Shown piece by piece: positions 5,971 through 13,085 of a stretch of 13,484 nt of DNA. The number at the start of each line of letters is the position of its first letter. Position 1 is the stretch's first letter. The position numbers and the translations under genes are program-made. The notes beneath the pieces were generated by a model. The model did not search any database. It saw only the letters and a program-made list of their open reading frames with translations, and was not told the origin of the DNA. This DNA is from JALYQB01 sp035640155 (GTDB lineage Bacteria > Actinomycetota > Actinomycetes > Mycobacteriales > Pseudonocardiaceae): the NCBI GenBank assembly GCA_035640155.1, contig DASQWR010000222.1, positions 1 to 13,484 on the forward strand. The letters are read 5' to 3'.

Positions 5971-7254
5971 GTGCGAGTCCTCGTCATCGGCTCCGGCGCC
6001 CGCGAGCACGCCCTCGTGCTGGTGATGTCACACGATCCGGCCGTGACCGCGCTGGCCTGTGCCCCCGGCAACGCCGGCACCGCCGTGCTCGCCGAGCAGT
6101 GCGCCGTCGACGTCACTGATGCATCCGCGACGGCAGAGCTGGCGCGGAAGTGGTCGGCGGAGCTGGTGGTGATCGGGCCAGAGGTGCCGCTGGTGGCCGG
6201 CGCCGCGGACGCGGTGCGCGAGGCCGGCATCGCCTGCTTCGGACCGTCCGCGGCGGCGGCGCGCATCGAGGGCTCCAAGGTCTTCGCCAAGGATGTGATG
6301 GCCGCGGCCGGAGTCCCGACGGCGCGCGCCGAGCTCGTCGACGATCCCGCCCGGCTCGACGCCGCGCTCGCGCACTTCGGCCCGCCGTGGGTGGTGAAGG
6401 ACGACCGCCTGGCGGCCGGCAAGGGCGTCGTGGTCACCGACGACGTCGGCGCTGCGCACGCCCAGGCGCTGACCCTGCTCGACGACGGCCACCCGGTGCT
6501 GCTCGAGTCCTACCTGGAAGGTCCGGAGGCATCCCTGTTCTGTCTCGTGGACGGGAGCGCTGTGGTGCCGCTGTTGCCGGCGCAGGACTTCAAGCGGGTC
6601 GGTGACGGCGGCATCGGCCCGAACACCGGTGGGATGGGGGCCTACGCGCCCCTGCCGTGGATACCGGAGCCGGATCGCTTCGTCGACGGGATCGTCGCCC
6701 GGATCGTGCGGCCGGTGGTCGACGAGCTCGTCCGGCGGGACGCCCCGTTCACCGGGCTGCTTTACGCTGGTCTCGCGCTGACCGCGGACGGACCGCGGGT
6801 GATCGAGTTCAACTGCCGCTTCGGTGACCCCGAGGCGCAGGCCGTGCTGGCGCTGCTGCGCACCCCGCTGGGCGGGCTGCTGCACGCGTCCGCGACCGGC
6901 GCGCTGGTCGACCACCCGCCGTTGCAGTGGGCACCCGGTGCCGCCGTCGCCGTGGTGCTGGCGGCGGACGGCTATCCCGCGACAGCGCGCACCGGGGACG
7001 TCATCACCGGCGCCGACGGCGAGGGCGTGCTGCACGCCGGGACCCGGCGCCGCGAGGACGGTGCGGTGGTGTCCGCCGGGGGGCGTGTGCTCTCCGTCAT
7101 GGGCACCGGGAAAGACCTGGACGCTGCCCGGGAGCAGGCCTACCGCCGCATCGCGGGAGTGCACCTCGCCGGCGCGCACTACCGCACCGACATCGGCCTG
7201 CGGGCAGCGCGCGGAGAGGTGAACCTCCCCGCCGTGCGGGAAGCCACCCGGTAG
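5971..7254 (+). CDS. purD: Phosphoribosylamine-glycine ligase (GAR synthetase)
   Basis: PurD joins 5-phosphoribosylamine and glycine with ATP to give glycinamide ribonucleotide, the second step of purine synthesis, in the cytoplasm. The 427-residue product starts VRVLVIGSGAREHALVLVMS, the GSGxREHA nucleotide-fold opening of the family. ATP-grasp elements follow: EGSKVFAKDVMAAAGVPTA, VVKDDRLAAGKGVVV, then GPNTGGMG (residues 216-223) and the PurD signature RFGDPEAQ (residues 283-290). The C-terminal domain (VVLAADGYP to GAHYRTDIG) is complete. Length matches the usual 420-430. The GTG at 5971 is supported by homology starting exactly there and by the -10-like hexamer just upstream. A divergent minus-strand gene begins 95 bp upstream. 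Nothing is odd about the coding sequence. Confidence 0.97.
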   Translation: MRVLVIGSGAREHALVLVMSHDPAVTALACAPGNAGTAVLAEQCAVDVTDASATAELARKWSAELVVIGPEVPLVAGAADAVREAGIACFGPSAAAARIEGSKVFAKDVMAAAGVPTARAELVDDPARLDAALAHFGPPWVVKDDRLAAGKGVVVTDDVGAAHAQALTLLDDGHPVLLESYLEGPEASLFCLVDGSAVVPLLPAQDFKRVGDGGIGPNTGGMGAYAPLPWIPEPDRFVDGIVARIVRPVVDELVRRDAPFTGLLYAGLALTADGPRVIEFNCRFGDPEAQAVLALLRTPLGGLLHASATGALVDHPPLQWAPGAAVAVVLAADGYPATARTGDVITGADGEGVLHAGTRRREDGAVVSAGGRVLSVMGTGKDLDAAREQAYRRIAGVHLAGAHYRTDIGLRAARGEVNLPAVREATR

Positions 7255-7261
7255 TTCCCGA

Positions 7262-7290
7262 AGCTGCCACATGGAGCCTCAGTGGCAGTT
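7262..7290. promoter_or_regulatory. Inverted repeat between purD and the aminotransferase gene
   Basis: CTGCCAC (7264-7270) and GTGGCAG (7282-7288) are perfect inverted arms with an 11-nt loop. A G-T and an A-T pair extend the stem to 9 bp, and TT follows. It begins 8 bp past the purD stop and overlaps where a -35 box for the next gene would lie. It could be a weak terminator for purD or an operator; the sequence alone does not decide. Confidence 0.45.
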
Positions 7291-7291
7291 C

Positions 7292-7297
7292 TAGGGT
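7292..7297 (+). promoter_or_regulatory. -10-like hexamer of the aminotransferase gene
   Basis: TAGGGT lies 7 nt before the GTG at 7305. The spacer contains GAGGG, so either a leaderless start or a very short leader is possible. The hexamer would rule out the in-frame GTG at 7296, which overlaps it. Confidence 0.4.
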
Positions 7298-7304
7298 GAG
7301 GGTT

Positions 7305-8546
7305 GTGATCCGTACCGGCCTGCTCGGCGTGGCGCGGCGTGCCGCCGTTCCCCCGTTTCACGTGATGGCCGTGTGGGCGGCCGCTGCGGAGCGCCAGCGC
7401 AGCCACGGTGACCTCGTGAACCTCTCCGCCGGGCAGCCGTCCGCGCCCGCACCGTCCGCAGTGCGGGCTGCGGCGGTGGCCGCGCTGGACCGCGACGTGC
7501 TCGGCTACACCGTCACGCTGGGCATCCCGGAGCTGCGGCAAGCGATCGCCGGGCACTACCTGTCGCGATATCGGCTGCACGTCGACCCGGCCGACGTGGT
7601 GGTGACCACTGGCTCTTCGGGAGGGTTCCTGCTGGCGTTCCTCGCGGTGTTCGACGTCGGCGATCGGGTGGCCGTGACGAGCCCCGGCTACCCCTGTTAC
7701 CGCAACATCCTCACTGCGCTGGGCTGCGAGGTGGTCGAGCTGCCGTGCGGCCCGGAGACCCGGTTTCAGCCGACCGTGGAGATGCTCGACGGGCTCGAGG
7801 TGCGGGGGCTCGTCGTCGCCAGCCCCGCCAACCCGACGGGGACGGTGCTGCCCGCCGCCGAGCTGGCAATGCTGGCCTCGCATTGCGACGAGCGCGGGAT
7901 CCAGCTGGTGAGCGACGAGATCTACCACGGCATCACGTACGGCAGTGGGTCTGACGGGGCTGGCTCCGAGGGGGCTGGGTCCGAGGGGGACGGACCCGGC
8001 GTTGGTTCCGGCGGTGGTCCCGACGTGATGTGCGCGTGGGAGACCTCCCGCGAGGCGATCGTGGTGAACAGCTTCTCCAAGTACTTCGCGATGACCGGGT
8101 GGCGCCTCGGCTGGATGCTGGTACCACCCCGGCTGGCCGGCGCGGTGGACCGCCTCACCGGCAACTTCACCATCTGCCCGCCGGCGATCGCGCAGCACGC
8201 TGCGGTGTCGGCGTTCGTGCCGGGCTCCTATGCCGAGGCAGACGCGCACGTGACCCGCTACCACACCAATCGGGACCTGCTGCTCGCCGGGCTGCCGCGG
8301 GTCGGACTGCCCCGGCTGGCGCCTGCGGACGGGGCGTTCTACGTCTACGCCGACGTCTCGGACTTCACCGCCGACTCGATGGAGCTCTGCGGGCAGTTGC
8401 TGGCCGAGACCGGTGTCGCGATCACGCCGGGCATCGACTTCGACACTGTCCACGGCTCGCGGTTCGTCCGGCTCTCCTTCGCCGGGGCGACGGCGGAGGT
8501 GGCGGAAGCGGTCCGACGAATCGGCGCCTGGTTGCCCACCAGGTGA
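7305..8546 (+). CDS. Class I/II PLP-dependent aminotransferase
   Basis: The 413-residue product has the fold-type I aminotransferase motifs in order: VNLSAGQPSAPAPSAV, LGYTVTLGIPELRQAI, VTTGSSGGFLLAF, ASPANPTG with Asn176, SDEIYHG with Asp204 (pyridine nitrogen contact), NSFSKYFAMTGWRLGW with the PLP-binding Lys259, and SRFVRLSFA carrying the C-terminal substrate-binding Arg. It converts an amino acid and a 2-oxo acid to the reciprocal pair in the cytoplasm; the exact substrate cannot be read from the sequence, and AspC-type activity is only one option. A 27-residue Gly/Ser/Asp/Glu-rich stretch (residues 213-239) interrupts the usual loop after SDEIYHGITY. Length is otherwise normal. Start GTG 7305 is preferred over GTG 7296 because of the -10-like hexamer. 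It lies between purD and a sigma factor gene, an arrangement I recall from related actinomycetes. Confidence 0.9.
   Translation: MIRTGLLGVARRAAVPPFHVMAVWAAAAERQRSHGDLVNLSAGQPSAPAPSAVRAAAVAALDRDVLGYTVTLGIPELRQAIAGHYLSRYRLHVDPADVVVTTGSSGGFLLAFLAVFDVGDRVAVTSPGYPCYRNILTALGCEVVELPCGPETRFQPTVEMLDGLEVRGLVVASPANPTGTVLPAAELAMLASHCDERGIQLVSDEIYHGITYGSGSDGAGSEGAGSEGDGPGVGSGGGPDVMCAWETSREAIVVNSFSKYFAMTGWRLGWMLVPPRLAGAVDRLTGNFTICPPAIAQHAAVSAFVPGSYAEADAHVTRYHTNRDLLLAGLPRVGLPRLAPADGAFYVYADVSDFTADSMELCGQLLAETGVAITPGIDFDTVHGSRFVRLSFAGATAEVAEAVRRIGAWLPTR
7941..8021 (+). repeat. Low-complexity Gly/Ser-rich insert with a 15-bp tandem repeat, inside the aminotransferase
   Basis: Codons for residues 213-239 spell GSGSDGAGSEGAGSEGDGPG followed by VGSGGGP. 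Within them two 15-bp units (7956-7970 and 7971-7985) encode GAGSE twice and differ at one base. All units are multiples of three, so the frame is kept. This looks like recent slippage expansion in a surface loop. Confidence 0.8.
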
Positions 8547-8703
8547 CTCGCCACTCGCATGACGGGTGCCCGAGCGGCACGGTGTGCGGGACGCAGCGGC
8601 CCCCCGTAGGGTCGGGCGCCAGCGGGGCAGGCGCGGCGCGTGCAACCCCGTGCCACGTCCGCATCGTCCATGACCGTGCAGTCACGAGCGACGAGGGGTC
8701 CGG
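8547..8703 (+). promoter_or_regulatory. Upstream region of the sigma factor gene
   Basis: This 157-bp gap holds a TAGGGT hexamer (8607-8612) like that before the aminotransferase, about 90 nt ahead of the sigma GTG, and a GAGGGG ribosome-binding site 6 nt before it. A leadered promoter for the sigma/anti-sigma pair is plausible. No clear -35 or ECF-type autoregulatory motif was recognised. Confidence 0.3.
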
Positions 8704-9231
8704 GTGGACCAGCGCGACGAGCAGGAGTTTGCGGAGTACTTCATGGCCCGGCGCGATGCCGTGCGACGCACCGCATACCTGATCTGTGGCGACTGGCACC
8801 GCGCGGACGATCTCGCCCAGACCGCCTTCGTCTCGCTGCACCGGCGCTGGCGCAGGATCCGCGACAAGCGGGCTCTCGACGCCTACGTCCGGCGCAGCCT
8901 GATGCGCGCGGCGATCGACGAGTCCCGGCGTCCGTGGCGGCGGGAGCACGCGGTCGAGGAACTGCCGGACACGTCGTCGGCGAACGGGCCGGAGGACACC
9001 GTGGGCAACGCGGTGGCTAGCCGGTCCGCGCTGGTCGACGGCCTGCAGCGGGTGCCACCCAGGCAACGGGCGGTGCTAGTGCTGCGGTTCCTCGAGGGGC
9101 AGTCGGTCGCCGACGTAGCGACCGCCCTGAACTGCACCGAGGGCACCGTGAAGAGCCAGACGGCCCGCGGGCTCGACACCCTGCGCGCTGCGCTGGGGGA
9201 TGCGTTGGACGACCTGCGACCGGCGTGGTGA
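8704..9231 (+). CDS. SigE-family ECF-type RNA polymerase sigma factor
   Basis: The 175-residue product has sigma-70 region 2 (EYFMARRDAVRRTAYLICGD, then HRADDLAQTAFVSLHRRW) and region 4 (RVPPRQRAVLVLRFLEGQSV, then VADVATALNCTEGTVKSQTA with its helix-turn-helix). It lacks regions 1 and 3, as ECF sigma factors do. The EFAEYF opening and the DDLAQTAF motif fit the actinobacterial SigE family named in many genomes, which is not the same as mycobacterial sigE. It would direct RNA polymerase to a small regulon. Start GTG 8704 has GAGGGG 6 nt upstream. The next gene, a membrane protein 13 nt downstream, is probably its anti-sigma or partner protein. The cue it responds to cannot be inferred. Confidence 0.92.
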   Translation: MDQRDEQEFAEYFMARRDAVRRTAYLICGDWHRADDLAQTAFVSLHRRWRRIRDKRALDAYVRRSLMRAAIDESRRPWRREHAVEELPDTSSANGPEDTVGNAVASRSALVDGLQRVPPRQRAVLVLRFLEGQSVADVATALNCTEGTVKSQTARGLDTLRAALGDALDDLRPAW

Positions 9232-9244
9232 GAGGAGGTGCGGG

Positions 9245-9898
9245 ATGGATGAGCAGCGGTTGACCGAGCTGTTCCGCGATGCGGCGGGTGAGGCCCCGCC
9301 ACCGTCCTTCGGTCGCGACGACGTGGTCGCTGCCTCGCGGCGTGCCACCACCCGGCACCGTGGCGCGCTCGCCGGCAGTTCCCTGCTCGGCGTGGCCGTG
9401 CTCACCGGCGGCGTGCTGCTCGGTGGCCAGGTGCTGCAGCCGTCCCAGTTGGAGGAGACACCGACGGGCGAGGCACCGGTCGCCGCGCCGCAGGACGCAC
9501 CGGGGGCTGCTGACGGGACGATCGAGTCGGCGATCCCGTTCGCTGCACCACCCGGAGCCGGGACGGACGCGGCCCCGGGATTCGGCGGCGGCTGCGGACT
9601 CGCCGACGCCGAGCTCGCCGCCGCGCTCACCGCCACCCTCGGGTCCGGACCGGGCTCGGCGTTTCCCCAGCCCTGCCCACCAGGGTTCCGGGCCGCCGGT
9701 GTCGCGGTGCCCGGGGGCACCGTCTACGCCCTGCTCGGACCCACGGCGCTGAGCGATGCCGACCTGCCCGGGTACGCGACCGCGCCGGCCGATGCCGAGG
9801 TGCTGTCGGTGCTCTCGGTGCCGTCGGAGCCCTCCGCGCCCCCGCCGCACGCCGCGGACGTCGACGACCTCGCCCGGAAGCTGGCGGACCGCCTCTAG
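9245..9898 (+). CDS. Single-pass membrane protein, putative anti-sigma factor partner
   Basis: The 217-residue product starts MDEQRLTELFRDAAGEAPPP, a short cytoplasmic segment with FGRDDVVAASRRATTRHR ending in basic residues. One hydrophobic helix follows (ALAGSSLLGVAVLTGGVLLG, residues 41-60), then an extracytoplasmic Pro/Ala/Gly-rich stretch and a C-terminal domain with two cysteines (GGGCGLADAEL and PQPCPPGF) that could form a disulphide. The layout, the GAGGAGG ribosome-binding site and the 13-nt gap after the sigma gene suggest it controls that sigma factor. A zinc-binding HxxxCxxC anti-sigma motif is not present, so binding is inferred from context and topology only. The last codons abut the purB promoter, 21 nt before purB. 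Confidence 0.7.
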   Translation: MDEQRLTELFRDAAGEAPPPSFGRDDVVAASRRATTRHRGALAGSSLLGVAVLTGGVLLGGQVLQPSQLEETPTGEAPVAAPQDAPGAADGTIESAIPFAAPPGAGTDAAPGFGGGCGLADAELAAALTATLGSGPGSAFPQPCPPGFRAAGVAVPGGTVYALLGPTALSDADLPGYATAPADAEVLSVLSVPSEPSAPPPHAADVDDLARKLADRL

Positions 9899-9906
9899 CC
9901 AGCCGG

Positions 9907-9912
9907 TAGCTT
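9907..9912 (+). promoter_or_regulatory. -10-like hexamer of purB, probable leaderless start
   Basis: TAGCTT lies 7 nt before the purB GTG (9920), just past the stop of the upstream gene. No Shine-Dalgarno sequence precedes the start, which supports leaderless initiation. Confidence 0.4.
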
Positions 9913-9919
9913 CGGCGTC

Positions 9920-11326
9920 GTGACCCCGAACGTCCTCGCCCACCGTTACGCATCGCCGGAACTGGTCGAGCTGTGGTCGCGCGAGCGCAAGGTGGTGCTG
10001 GAGCGGGAGCTGTGGCTCGCGGTGCTCTCCGCACAGCGGGAGCTCGGGCTCGACGTCGGCGAGCAGGTGCTGGGCGACTACCGCCGTGTGCTGTCCACAG
10101 TGGACCTGGAGTCGATCGCGGCGCGGGAGCGCGTCACCCGGCACGACGTCAAGGCGCGGATCGAGGAGTTCAACGCGCTCGCCGGCCACCAGGACCTGCA
10201 CAAGGGACTGACCTCCAGGGACGTCACGGAGAACGTCGAGCAGCTGCAGGTGCGCCGCTCGCTGGAGCACGTGCGGGACCGCTGCGTCGCGCTGCTGGCG
10301 CGGCTGGCGACGCGCGCCACCGAGCACGCTTCGCTGGTGATGGTGGGGCGTTCGCACAACGTCGCGGCACAGGCCACCACCCTAGGCAAGCGGTTCGCAT
10401 CGGCGGCCGACGAGCTGCTCGTCGCGTTCGCCCGGTTGGAGGAGCTGATTGCCCGGTACCCGCTGCGCGGGATCAAGGGTCCGATGGGTACCGGGCAGGA
10501 TATCGCCGACCTGCTCGGTGACCGCGCCCCCGAGCTGGAGGCTCGCGTCGCGGCGCATCTCGGCTTCGACCGGGTGCTCGCCAGCACCGGCCAGGTCTAC
10601 CCACGGTCCCTGGACTTCGAGGTGGTCAGCGCCCTGGTGCAGCTGGCGGCGGCCCCCTCGTCGCTGGCCACCACGATCCGGCTGATGGCGGGGCACGAGC
10701 TGGTCACCGAGGGGTTCGCCCCGGGCCAGGTGGGGTCCTCCGCGATGCCGCACAAGATGAACGCGCGCTCCTGCGAGCGGGTGAACGGTCTCGCGGTGGT
10801 GCTGCGCGGGTATGCGTCGATGCTGTCAGAGCTGGCAGGAGGGCAGTGGAACGAGGGCGACGTGTCCGACTCGGTGGTGCGCCGGGTCGCGCTGCCCGAC
10901 GCGTTCCTCGCGTTCGACGGGCTCGCCGAGACGTTCCTGACGGTGCTCGACGAGTTCGGCGCCTACCCCGCGATGGTGGAGCGGGAGCTCGAGCGCTACC
11001 TGCCGTTCCTGGTCACCACCAAGGTGCTGGTCGCCGCGGTGCGCGCCGGGGTGGGACGGGAGACCGCGCACGCTGTCATCAGGGGACACGCGGTGGCCGT
11101 CGCGCTGGCGATGCGTGCGGGTGGTGCGGACAACGATCTGGTGCAGCGGCTCGCCGACGACCCCCGGCTGCCCCTGGACCGCGCCGCGCTGGACGCCCTG
11201 CTCGCCGACCGGCTCCCGTTCACCGGTGTCGCGGGCACCCAGGTCGCCACCGTGGTCGCCGCGGTCGACCAGGTCGTCGCCCGTCACCCCGGCGCCGCGC
11301 GCTACATCCCCGCGCCGATCCTCTGA
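9920..11326 (+). CDS. purB: Adenylosuccinate lyase
   Basis: PurB splits fumarate from SAICAR (giving AICAR) and from adenylosuccinate (giving AMP). The 468-residue product shows the fumarase/aspartase superfamily pattern: NVLAHRYASPELVELWSRER at the start; HDVKARIEEFNAL; GLTSRDVTENVEQ; VGRSHNVAAQATTLGKR with the likely catalytic His146; and the signature GSSAMPHKMN at residues 272-281, holding the catalytic serine loop. RYLPFLVTTKVLVAAV and HAVIRGHAVAVAL complete the C-terminal domain. Length fits the PurB type found in actinobacteria. GTG 9920 is where homology begins. The gene is convergent with the metallo-hydrolase gene, with 77 bp between the stops. Confidence 0.96.
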   Translation: MTPNVLAHRYASPELVELWSRERKVVLERELWLAVLSAQRELGLDVGEQVLGDYRRVLSTVDLESIAARERVTRHDVKARIEEFNALAGHQDLHKGLTSRDVTENVEQLQVRRSLEHVRDRCVALLARLATRATEHASLVMVGRSHNVAAQATTLGKRFASAADELLVAFARLEELIARYPLRGIKGPMGTGQDIADLLGDRAPELEARVAAHLGFDRVLASTGQVYPRSLDFEVVSALVQLAAAPSSLATTIRLMAGHELVTEGFAPGQVGSSAMPHKMNARSCERVNGLAVVLRGYASMLSELAGGQWNEGDVSDSVVRRVALPDAFLAFDGLAETFLTVLDEFGAYPAMVERELERYLPFLVTTKVLVAAVRAGVGRETAHAVIRGHAVAVALAMRAGGADNDLVQRLADDPRLPLDRAALDALLADRLPFTGVAGTQVATVVAAVDQVVARHPGAARYIPAPIL

Positions 11327-11355
11327 GCGGGAGCTCGCCATCCCGGCATCGGTCA

Positions 11356-11375
11356 TCCGGCGGTCTGAGGCCGGA
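11356..11375. terminator. Possible bidirectional terminator between purB and the MBL hydrolase
   Basis: TCCGGC (11356-11361) and GCCGGA (11370-11375) form a 6-bp GC-rich stem with an 8-nt loop in the 77-bp gap between two convergent stop codons. There is no T tract, which is usual for actinobacterial terminators; support is mostly positional. Confidence 0.35.
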
Positions 11376-11403
11376 CCCACGTCTCGGCGGGTCAGCCGGC
11401 GGA

Positions 11404-12030
11404 TCAGACGGTCAGCGGCTCGCCGTGCGCGGCCACGACGAGCTCGGTCTCGCGCGGGGCGAGGTTGCGGAAGTGGTCGTAGTACATCTCGGGCATGGCG
11501 AGCACGGCCTGGTGGATGGGCACGGCCACGCCGGGTGCGACCGCGCGCAGGTAGTCGACGGCCTCCGACAGCTTCAGCCACGGCGCCCCGGTGGGCAGCA
11601 ACAGCGCATCGAGCTGCCGTCCGGGTGGGGTGAAGGCGTCCCCGGGGTGCAGCACGGACCCGTCGACGAGATAGCCGTTGTTCGGGATCATCGGGATGTC
11701 CGGGTGGATCACCGCGTGGTCCCCGCCGATCACCTCGACCGAGGCCCCAGCGATCTCGAGCTGTTCACCCGGGCGCACCACCCGGTGCGCGACGTCGCCC
11801 AGCTCCTTTGCGCTGCCGGCGTCCACGACGAGCTCGGCGCCGGGGTTCGCGGCCAGCAACGCGGGCAGCCGGTCGATGTCCAGGTGGTCGGGATGGGCGT
11901 GGGTGATGAGGATCGCATCGAGCCCGCTGAGCTCCTCGAACCCGGAGGAGAAGCTCCCGGGGTCGATCAGCAGCCGGGCCGAGCTGGTCTCGGCCAGCAC
12001 GCACGAGTGTCCGAAGTGGACGATCTGCAC
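11404..12030 (-). CDS. Metallo-beta-lactamase-fold hydrolase
   Basis: The 208-residue product starts VQIVHFGHSCVLAETSSARL and carries the zinc-binding motif HAHPDH (His44, His46, Asp48, His49) inside LITHAHPDHLDIDRL. Later metal-ligand candidates are in VIGGDHAVIHPDIP and VLHPGDAF. The short compact form resembles UlaG-like members of the superfamily; the substrate is unknown and no lactamase activity should be assumed. The GTG start at 12030 is chosen because AAGGAGGT lies 8 nt upstream; a longer reading to 12072 adds residues without homology. It is cytoplasmic, with no signal peptide. It is divergent from purS, sharing a 98-bp intergenic region, and convergent with purB, so it sits inside the purine cluster on the opposite strand. 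Confidence 0.9.
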   Translation of the reverse strand: MQIVHFGHSCVLAETSSARLLIDPGSFSSGFEELSGLDAILITHAHPDHLDIDRLPALLAANPGAELVVDAGSAKELGDVAHRVVRPGEQLEIAGASVEVIGGDHAVIHPDIPMIPNNGYLVDGSVLHPGDAFTPPGRQLDALLLPTGAPWLKLSEAVDYLRAVAPGVAVPIHQAVLAMPEMYYDHFRNLAPRETELVVAAHGEPLTV

Positions 12031-12038
12031 AGCCCAAC

Positions 12039-12046
12039 ACCTCCTT
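12039..12046 (-). promoter_or_regulatory. Strong ribosome-binding site deciding the MBL hydrolase start
   Basis: The minus strand reads AAGGAGGT, a near-perfect anti-16S match, 8 nt before GTG 12030. It stands out because the purine genes around it lack such a site. Confidence 0.85.
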
Positions 12047-12116
12047 GGGGCACCTCCGGACGTCGGGCCCACCCTCTCACGCGGGTCGCCGCGGCTGAAC
12101 CGTATCCACGCCCAGG

Positions 12117-12122
12117 TAGCCT
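12117..12122 (+). promoter_or_regulatory. -10-like hexamer of purS, probable leaderless start
   Basis: TAGCCT lies 6 nt before the purS GTG (12129) and no Shine-Dalgarno sequence intervenes. It would drive the purS-purQ pair and perhaps purL. Confidence 0.5.
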
Positions 12123-12128
12123 TAACGG

Positions 12129-12386
12129 GTGCCTCGAGTCGTCGTCGACGTCATCCCCAAGCCCGAGATCCTCGACCCGCAGGGACAGGCGATCGCCCGC
12201 GCACTGCCGCGGCTGGGCATCGCCGGGGTGCTCGAGGTGCGGCAGGGCAAGCACTTCGAGCTCGAGGTGGACGACACGGTCGATGACGACGCGCTGCACC
12301 GGGTCGCCGGTGAGCTGCTGGCCAACCCCGTGATCGAGGACTGGACCATCCGGCGCGTCGGAGCCGAGGCGGTACGCAGGCCGTGA
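12129..12386 (+). CDS. purS: FGAM synthetase subunit PurS
   Basis: PurS is the small structural subunit that bridges PurQ and PurL in the three-part formylglycinamidine ribonucleotide synthetase. The 85-residue product matches in length and pattern: VVVDVIPKPEILDPQGQAIA, then VLEVRQGKHFELEV and LLANPVIEDWTI. It starts at GTG 12129, right after the -10-like hexamer. Its TGA overlaps the GTG of purQ by 4 nt (GTGA), so the two are probably translated together. It acts in the cytoplasm at the fourth step of purine synthesis. Confidence 0.95.
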   Translation: MPRVVVDVIPKPEILDPQGQAIARALPRLGIAGVLEVRQGKHFELEVDDTVDDDALHRVAGELLANPVIEDWTIRRVGAEAVRRP

Positions 12387-13051
12387 AGATCGGCGTGATC
12401 ACTTTCCCTGGCAGCCTCGACGACGTCGACGCCGCGCGCGCGGTCCACCACGCGGGGGCGGAGCCGGTGGCGCTCTGGCATGCCGAGGACGACCTGCGCG
12501 GCGTGGACGCGGTGATCCTGCCCGGTGGCTTCTCCTACGGCGACTACCTGCGCGCCGGGGCCATCGCCTCGCACCAACCGGTGCTCCGGTCGGTGACCAC
12601 GGCCGCCCGGGGTGGCATGCCGGTGCTCGGCATCTGCAACGGCTTCCAGATCCTCTGCGAGGCAGGGCTGCTGCCCGGCGCGCTGGTGCGCAACGCGGGG
12701 CTGCACTTCGTCTGCCGGGACCAGCGGCTGCGGGTGGAGCGCACCGCGACGGCGTGGTCCAGCCGGTTCGAGCCGGGCGCGGAGATCCTGGTGCCGCTGA
12801 AGTCCGGCGAGGGCCGCTACGTCGCTGATGCGTCGACGCTCGCAGAGCTGGAGGGCGAGGGGCGGGTGGTGTTCCGCTACGTCGGCGGCGCCCCGAACGG
12901 CGCGATGAACGACATCGCCGGCATCTCGTCGGCCGACGGCCGGGTGGTTGGGCTGATGCCGCACCCGGAGCACGCCATCGACCCCCTCACCGGTCCGAGC
13001 GACGACGGTCTGGGCCTGTTCCGTTCCGCGCTGGACGCACTCGTGCCCTGA
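12383..13051 (+). CDS. purQ: FGAM synthetase glutaminase subunit PurQ
   Basis: PurQ releases ammonia from glutamine and passes it to PurL for FGAM formation. The 222-residue product is a complete class I glutamine amidotransferase: VKIGVITFPGSLDDVDAARA at the start, ILPGGFSYGDYLRAGAIAS, the nucleophile Cys85 in LGICNGFQIL, and the His194/Glu196 pair in LMPHPEHAID. Length equals the usual stand-alone PurQ. The GTG start overlaps the purS stop. purL begins 34 nt after the purQ stop, with its own promoter-like hexamer in the gap. Confidence 0.96.
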   Translation: MKIGVITFPGSLDDVDAARAVHHAGAEPVALWHAEDDLRGVDAVILPGGFSYGDYLRAGAIASHQPVLRSVTTAARGGMPVLGICNGFQILCEAGLLPGALVRNAGLHFVCRDQRLRVERTATAWSSRFEPGAEILVPLKSGEGRYVADASTLAELEGEGRVVFRYVGGAPNGAMNDIAGISSADGRVVGLMPHPEHAIDPLTGPSDDGLGLFRSALDALVP

Positions 13052-13073
13052 GCCCGCCGCGACTGTGGCCGCA

Positions 13074-13079
13074 TACCCT
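13074..13079 (+). promoter_or_regulatory. -10-like hexamer of purL, probable leaderless start
   Basis: TACCCT lies 6 nt before the purL GTG (13086) in the 34-bp purQ-purL gap, without a Shine-Dalgarno sequence. This suggests purL can be transcribed on its own as well as by read-through from purS. Confidence 0.45.
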
Positions 13080-13085
13080 TGACCG

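Noticed and set aside
7956..7985. CRISPR-like or regulatory repeat
   Set aside because: There are only two adjacent 15-bp units without spacers, inside a coding sequence and in frame; this is a coding microsatellite-like expansion.
7179..8645. Very long minus-strand open frame across the aminotransferase
   Set aside because: It is an antisense shadow; the plus strand has complete aminotransferase motifs and the antisense product is compositionally unnatural (His/Arg/Gly-rich).
12031..12128. Riboswitch or purine-sensing leader before purS
   Set aside because: The -10-like hexamer sits 6 nt before the GTG, which leaves no room for a leader on that transcript, and I saw no purine-riboswitch core elements.
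10846..12333. Plus-strand 495-codon frame covering the end of purB and the MBL gene
   Set aside because: It lies in the wrong frame over purB and antisense to the MBL hydrolase, both of which have clear family motifs.
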